Part shown: in pieces, positions 58,320 to 64,000 of the stretch
Position numbering within the stretch: the first letter of the stretch is position 1
Layout: the number at the start of each line of letters is the position of its first letter
From: Narthecium ossifragum
Lineage: Eukaryota > Streptophyta > Magnoliopsida > Dioscoreales > Nartheciaceae
DNA: 64,000 bases
Direction: 5' to 3'
Assembly: GCA_963920575.1 (NCBI GenBank)
Contig: OY986971.1
Coordinates: 8,248,779-8,312,778, forward strand
The notes under the pieces: model-generated
Database searches by the model: none
Seen by the model: only the letters and a program-made list of their open reading frames with translations
Told to the model about the DNA's origin: nothing
Translations under genes and position numbers: made by a program

Positions 58320-59280
58320 GGGACTAGAGCAGGTCTGTGTCTTCCTTTGCGAGGACGGCCGCCGTTGGCCGTCACTCTCTCCTGTCAGAAGGGGAGGACT
58401 TTCCCTCCCCTCCTTCCCCTTTTCCCCGGCCTTCTCGGCTTTCCCCTGCCTTTATTCCTCTTCTCTTCCTTCTCTTCTCTTCTCTTCCTTCTTCCTTCTT
58501 CTTTCTTCTTCTTCCGCGGCTCTGCTTCCTCTGTTCTTCCTGGCAACCACCTTCTTCTTCGCCGTTCTTCCTCCTCCGGCCACCGTTTTGGGCGTTCCAA
58601 GGCTCGTTGGAACCGTGGCGGCGTGAGGAAGATCCCTGGTGTGGTTTGGAGCTAGGTTGGTGACTGCTTTGCGGGGAATCAGCCGAGGATTGCGTTTCCG
58701 GTAGGTTTCTACCTACTTGAGTTAGTTTAATGGGTTTCTCGTAATCTAGCCATTAGATCTTACTGTATTTGTGTTGTTGGATGCATGTTGCTCAGTCTAA
58801 TTTCTGCTTTAAGTTTCATGAACTTTGGTTGAGATTTTAGTAGGTTTTATACATGTTTAATCTCAGATTTTCCGGTTTCTGCTGTTCTTGAAGAACATCC
58901 GGCTTGCGGCGAGTTTTTCGATCAGTACGTGTATGTTCTTGGGTTGTGATGAACATAAGAGTTGTAGATCTCTGAGTTATCTCTCAAACCCAACTGATGT
59001 CATAATTTTCTGATTTTCCTATGATTTGTTATGAATTTATTACTGCAGGGCTGCGTTGCAGCAAGTAACTGGTAAGTTAGTTTGATTAGTGATTTTGATT
59101 AGTGTTTTCTCGTTAATCTAGCCGTTGGATGTTTCTGACTTTTGGATATGTTGATCATGGCATATAGATCTACTGGAGGCTAGGTTGGATCTCGAATCTG
59201 ACGTCGGTTGAATGTCGGATCGACGGGTCAACTAGCTGCTATGTAGAGAATGATTTCCTTTTCTTGGGCTTTCCGAGTTC

Positions 59281-59464
59281 GATCGATCCAAGGACAAGTT
59301 GGATCGATCGGACTGCAAGTGGGATCGATCGGACTTCATGTAGGATCGATCGGACTGCAAGTAGGATCGATCCATGGGTGTGTTGGATCGGTCCAGGTTG
59401 CACCCAAGATGGTATGTTCACTGAGGGCTGTCGGATCAATCCATGGGTATGTTTGGATCGATCC
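59281..59464. repeat. GATCGATC array, GG/CC type, exact 21-bp period
   Basis: Cores at 59281, 59302, 59323, 59344, 59365 and 59386 are all exactly 21 bp apart. Two more lie at 59434 and 59456. The 13-bp spacers differ from one another, while the eight-base core varies only in one G at 59386 and one A at 59434. Confidence 0.92.
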
Positions 59465-60464
59465 AGTGTTTCCCAGGAACAGTATCTAAGGGTAGCAGAG
59501 AATGGCATGATATAAACTGTTGTTGTTACCGCTTTGTGGTTGAACCGGGAGTGTGATGACTCCCTGGATTGTGTAGAATAAATGGGCTGGCTGTATGCCC
59601 TTTATCGCTTTGTGGTTAACCGATGGAGTCATGAACCCTCGGGAATGCTTAGTATAAAGGGGCCAAAGATTGTGCCTTTGATTGTTGCTTGTTTATACTG
59701 TTACATGCATTGTTGATTGTGCATTAGATGCCTAGGGTTTGATGGCAGTGCTGTTAGTCTGCTGTTTGGGGTCGTGTTAGCTCTGTTGCTTGGAGTGCTG
59801 AGAGTTGGTTGTCATAACCACGGTTGTTCCGCCAAGTGTGGAGGTCCCGCTTGGAGAAGGGTGTCCTACATGTATCGTTATGTCCACCCTGTATCATGGA
59901 ATGTCGGAGAAAGTCCACCCTTGAACAGTGGCTGTTGGAGGACGTGCTTTGGACAGGTGCCCTTCGGGTTATTGATGGGATTTATGGGGTCCTTGGCAGG
60001 CCTCAGTACTTGGCACAGAGTTAGTTCAGTTATAGTTTCCCCTTCCTTGTGTGTGTCGTAGAGTAGAACCCTACTGAGCTTAGTGCTCACTCTTACCCGG
60101 GCGGCGTTTGCAGGTGCAGGTACCAGCTCTCCTGCGATGGGCCCCAGTTGCTCGTCCTGCGGTGGCGTGCCGACGTCAGGGCATGTTTGAGGGCCAGGAT
60201 GGTTTCTGCTGTGCTTTTCAGGAGACTACTGATGATGTAACTTTTTGAGTTTTATACATGTTTTGTACATGAGGACTGGTTTATGTAAATCTTAATGTAA
60301 CTCTGTTTTATGTACAGTTTTGTAATAATAGGAGTTGTTAGATTTACTTCTGTCCTCTGACTGCTTGTTGTAACTGTTTCCGCTAGTTGTTGTTAGTAGA
60401 TGTAGGAACCCCCCCCCTCGTGTCTCGGTTCGGATGGGTGTTCTGGGCCGGGGCGCGACACACT

Positions 60465-60846
60465 TGAGAAGGAACTCAAGGACACTCAATATGAGCCCAC
60501 CATATTGAAGAACACAAACTATGATATGCAAATGGAACTTATCTACTTTGGGAAATCCAACAGAGATCTCACTCTTGAGGTTGATGACTTAAAGATCACT
60601 CTATCTAAATTCATGAAGAGTAGAGACAAGTTAGATGAAATCCTTGATAGACAAAGGAGCTCCTTAAACAAGGAAGGAATTTGCTACAATCCTAGGAAGT
60701 TGAACAACCAAAAGAAGATTAACTTTGTTAAAACTTCTTCTCATCCTTCTAAGGTAGCACAATCACTCACTTGTCACTATTGTTGCAAGGTAGGTCACAT
60801 TGCACCTAGTTGGTATCTCATGAAACATGCTAGTGCTAAAACCTTT
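60465..60846 (+). pseudogene. Copia gag, C-terminal part with second zinc knuckle
   Basis: It resumes in the coiled-coil region (LEVDDLKITLSKFMKSRDKL) and has a second knuckle-like motif, CHYCCKVGHIAPSW, with Trp instead of the final Cys. It stops at 60847. Its N-terminal half is before the inserted LTR. Confidence 0.75.
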
Positions 60847-60949
60847 TGAATACCTAAGCATGTTACATCTACTTATATTTCTAGAACTAATGCTAAAAGA
60901 CCCAAAAAAATTTGGGTTTCAAAAATCAAGAATTGAGTTTGATTTGTAG

Positions 60950-61388
60950 GAGTGCTGGAGATCCAAGATCAAGACAAATTCAAAAGCCAAACGATGGTAC
61001 CTTGATAGTGGATGCTCAAGACACATGACGGGAGAAAGGAGCATGTTGTCAACCTTTGAGTCCAAAGATGGAGGAGTGGTGACCTTTGGAGACAATGCAA
61101 AAGGAAAAATAATTGGCATTGACAATATTGGTAAAACCTCTTCCATTATTATTGAAAATATTCTTTTGGTTGAAGGTTTGAAACATAATTTGCTTAGCAT
61201 TAGTCAATTATGTGATAGAGGTAACAAAGTTATTTTTGAAGATTCAATATGCTATGTTAAGAATGCTCTTAGTGATAAAATCTTGCTAGTAGGTCATCGT
61301 GATGGTAATGTATACACCTTTTATCTTGATGATCTTGTTTGCAATGATGGTGTATGGCTTCCTGCCTTAAATGATAATTCTTGGTTAT
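60950..61388 (+). pseudogene. Copia protease and start of integrase zinc region
   Basis: WYLDSGCSRHMTGERSML near 60990 carries the DSG active site of the copia aspartic protease. The GAG-pre-integrase region follows (LLVEGLKHNLLSISQLC). A stop at 61388-61390 breaks the frame just before HRRLGHAH, the zinc-binding start of integrase. Stops also lie upstream near 60935. Confidence 0.78.
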
Positions 61389-61390
61389 GA

Positions 61391-61964
61391 CATAGAAGGC
61401 TTGGACATGCACACATGGATTTAATATCCAAACTTTCTCGAAAAGACCTTGTTCTTGGACTTCCCAAGATCAAATTTGAGAAAGATAAGATTTGTGATGC
61501 ATGTCAAAGAGGAAAACAAGTTAGATCCTTCTTCAAGCCTAAGGATGTAGTTTCCACCACTAGAGCACTAGAACTCATTCACATGGACCTTTTTGGATCA
61601 ACCAAACCTACAAGCTTAGGTGGTAGCTTATATGATTTTGTACCAGTAGATGATTACACTAGATACACATGGGTGATTTTCTTTGCACACAAAAATGAAG
61701 TTTTTGAGGAATTCACAAACTTTTGTAGAAGAGTCCAAAATGAGAATGGTATTCTCATTACATGCATTAGAAGTGACAATGGTGGAGAATTCAAGAATTC
61801 ACATCTAAAAAAATTTTGCAATGACAACGGGATTTCCCATAACTTCTCATCACCTAGAACCCCTCAACAAAATGGTGTTGTTGAAAGAAAAAATTGGACC
61901 CTACAAGACATGGCTAGAACTCTATTATGTGAGAATAATCTTCCTAAGTACATTTGGGCTAAAG
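61391..61964 (+). pseudogene. Copia integrase core, cut by an LTR
   Basis: HRRLGHAHMDLISK with CDACQRGKQ forms the HHCC zinc finger. The core has HMDLFG, VDDYTRYTWV and SDNGGEFKN, then SSPRTPQQNGVVERKN, which together supply the D-D-35-E residues. The frame enters the inserted LTR after KYIWAK at 61964. Confidence 0.85.
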
Positions 61965-63668
61965 TGATGTATTGTCGCAAGCAATCAAAAATAAAACCAA
62001 TACTCTTTAAAATAAATGTAGTAGTGTGAGAACGAATCGATTCCACGAGGAGTATCTAGCCTAAGTTTAGTGCTATGTGAACAAGGATGGGGGGTTTTTA
62101 ATATAATGAAAACAAATAAGGAACAATCTAAATTGAAGAGTTGAATTTAATCAAGAGAATAAATTTTGGTCTAAGTCAACATCCACCATCGGAATCTTTA
62201 TAACTGATCATTCATGCAAGTATATATCAATTCACACCCTGAATATTCATCGTTCGAATTAAATTCGAATCTCTCCTCGTTCATAGTTAATTAGAAACAA
62301 GCGATCCAAGCAACCCTAACTACTAAACAATCTAAGACAAGCGCTGTAGATTTAATCTAGTAGCAGCCTTAAGAATAGAGAGATCGATGAAGCTAAACAA
62401 CACAAGCACAAGCGGTTGCAGTAAATCATTAAACCCTAGTTGCTTCGCAGATTAGAGGGATCAAACAATTACGGATTTGATATCCAACCTAGCTGTAGAT
62501 TGCAATTAATAATGAACTAGTAGGCCTACTAGCAATTAAACAAGGTAATCATAATTATAATCACAGAATAACATCCAATACTCAAATATGAATTGAACAA
62601 TAAAAATAGATTAGATGTCACAGTTCATGGATTCTGAGGTTTCAGTTTCCTTGACCAAGAATTAAGATTTAGCCACGTAAGGCCATTAAGAACAATCTAG
62701 CCAAGAAGAAACAAGAACCCTAGAAATATATAAGAAATAGAAAGTAGCAGCAAAATCCTCTAGAATTCGCCCCCCTCAATCCCTAGAAAGAATCTTATTT
62801 ATAGCCCATAAGTTTTCCATCCTCGGATTAGATCTGAGCCTTTTATTCTACAAAGTCAGTTAACAAAGATCGATCTTTATATAGGAGAATATCGATCTTT
62901 TCTTCCCAGATTGTGGATGCACCCCGACTAAGATCGATCTCTTATGTAAAGAAGATCGATCTCTTATTCCAAATTTCATGTTTACGCTCGTGGTTGATCT
63001 TTGCATCGACCCTGAGAAGGTATATTTTTGACAGAGGCTGACGGTCGATGCGGCGGTCAATGCGACGGTCGACCGTGAGTCTTTGTGATCTCTGGGTGCA
63101 TAATGGATCGATCTTGTATGGAAACAAGATCGATATTTTATTTTCTGCATATATCTTCTTCTATTCTGCCCTACGCTGGTGGTAGTAAAAGCACTGTAAT
63201 TTTCTTTAGAAAGCTCCAAATCATGAACCGTAAAATTCTACAGAAATGACTTCTAGAACTTTCCAATAATATATAGCATTTCATCTGGTTCTTCTCGAGT
63301 AGGTACAGATTAATCTTTGAAGCTGACCCATCTTCTTTCTAATCTTCTTCGTACCTTCTGGCTTCGATTGCCTTGATGCAATCAACCAGAATATCTCAAA
63401 ACGCAAAACATGAAAGTTGTATATATCTTCCTTTCCTTTCCATAGCATCTTGAATCATCCCAATCAGAGCTTGAATGGAAAAATTATGCCCAGATTACGA
63501 ACTGTTGTCAAAACTGTCCAGAATTGTCCATTTGGCTTCGTTTCTCAATTAAGATCTCGAATTGCATCCTAAATCAAAATATAAGAGTAGTGAGTATATT
63601 TAGGTATCAAATAAGTACAGAAGACTAGGCATTGAGAGCTATAAATATGACATTTTGCATTCTCATCA
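61965..63668 (-). mobile_element. Solo LTR, TGATGA family, minus strand (1704 bp)
   Basis: The plus-strand ends are TGATGTATTGTCGC and CATTCTCATCA. Flanks TAAAG (61960-61964) and CGAAG (63669-63673) are an imperfect 5-bp duplication, and the integrase frame resumes on the far side. It is closely related to the plus-strand copy at 28208-30020. Confidence 0.83.
62868..63135. repeat. Mixed array: GATCGATC pairs around a GGTCGA module
   Basis: GATCGATC cores or variants at 62868/62890, 62932/62954 and 63106/63128 form three pairs, each exactly 22 bp apart. Between the second and third pairs lies the shared GGTCGA module (62986-63080). Confidence 0.88.
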
Positions 63669-64000
63669 CGAAGCGATTAATACTTCTTGCCATGTGATCA
63701 ATAGAGTAACATTGAGACCTATTTTGAAGAAAACCCCCTATGAGCTTTGGAAAGGAGGAATTCCAAATATTGGGTACTTTAGAGCTTTTGGTTGCAAGTG
63801 TTATATCTTAAACAATGGCAAGGATAATCTTGGAAAATTTGATGCTAGATCGGATGAAGGAGTTTTTCTTGGATACTCGGAGAGAAGCAAAGGTTATAGA
63901 ATTTTCAATAAAAGGATCTTGGTGGTTGAAGAATCAATGCATGTTACATTTGATAAAATGATTATAGTTCCTAGTAGAATTGATGGTAAACATGATGATA
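63669..64000 (+). pseudogene. Copia integrase C-terminal part, continuing past the window
   Basis: The frame reads EAINTSCHVINRVTLR, then YELWKGGIPNIGYFRAFGCK, VFLGYSERSKGYRIFN and VVEESMHVTFDK. This is the end of copia integrase leading to RT. The sequence runs off the window without a stop. Confidence 0.83.

Larger units (their letters stand above)
58089..60460 (+). mobile_element. Solo LTR, TGTGAGG family, plus strand (2372 bp)
   Basis: It starts TGTGAGGACCTG and ends GGGGCGCGACA. CACT (or ACACT) is repeated at 58085-58088 and 60461-60464. The copia gag frame is interrupted here and resumes right after. It is colinear with the LTR at 15785-18186, including the GGTCCCGCTTGGAGAAGGGT block, but with one copy of that block where the other has two. 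There is no coding region. Confidence 0.87.
55906..64000 (+). mobile_element. Sirevirus-like Ty1/copia retrotransposon, interrupted and cut by the window end
   Basis: Order: 5' LTR (55906-56820), iMet-type primer site, gag with two zinc knuckles, protease and integrase. Two solo LTRs of other families interrupt it (58089-60460 and 61965-63668). RT, RNase H and the 3' LTR would lie beyond the window. The long coiled-coil gag with two CCHC motifs fits the Sirevirus-type lineage. Confidence 0.82.

Noticed and set aside
59281..59464. CRISPR-like array (regular repeats with unique spacers)
   Set aside because: Repeats are only eight bases and spacers 13 bases, in a plant LTR, with no cas genes. 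The regularity is real but not CRISPR.
1..64000. tRNA, rRNA or other structural RNA genes
   Set aside because: I saw no cloverleaf or rRNA segment on either strand; the only tRNA-related sequences are retrotransposon primer sites.

Overview
The window is nuclear DNA of a flowering plant. It carries intron-containing plastid and calcium-sensor genes, plant-type Ty3 and Ty1 retrotransposons, a FAR1-type Mutator element and Helitron-like ends. The GC-rich 5' ends of the genes lean towards a monocot, but the species cannot be named from sequence alone. Most of the 64 kb is transposable DNA, and only two host genes look intact.

Layout. 1-8732: a young, non-autonomous Athila-like LTR element with an intact gag-protease ORF, no reverse transcriptase and no integrase. 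8758 to about 27700: a nest of related 2.3-2.8 kb LTRs that can be unpicked through 5-bp target duplications. It holds a second, dead copy of the Athila-like family (12127-19309), itself hit by a MITE and another LTR. 28208-30020: a further solo LTR. 30495-35779: a Mutator-like element with about 0.9-kb inverted repeats, a truncated FAR1/MULE transposase and an antisense GRF zinc-finger ORF. 36212-44010: a three-exon gene for a plastid DnaJ-type zinc-finger protein whose 7.1-kb intron is full of old transposons. 44486-45022: an intronless calmodulin-like gene. 45600-52256: palindromic MITE debris, duplicated fragments of photosystem I subunit PsaF and a frameshifted CGFS glutaredoxin exon, followed by a Helitron-like 3' end. 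52600-55900: another Helitron-like end, an EF-hand pseudogene and a Kelch fragment. 55906-64000: a Sirevirus-like Ty1/copia element broken by two solo LTRs and running off the window.

The most unusual signal cuts across these elements. Arrays of short perfect palindromes sit inside LTRs, leaders and even gag coding sequence of at least four unrelated retrotransposon families. The core is GATCGATC, or GGTCGACC in a second type. Words recur every 20-23 bp (exactly 21 bp for six words at 59281-59386), spacers between them vary, and the bases flanking the core differ from array to array while staying complementary. A longer module of about 90 bp built on GGTCGA words is shared by three otherwise unrelated LTRs in both orientations. 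I know of no described feature that matches it.

The host genes do not form a pathway. The intact ones are a plastid zinc-finger protein and a calcium sensor, lying 475 bp apart on the same strand.
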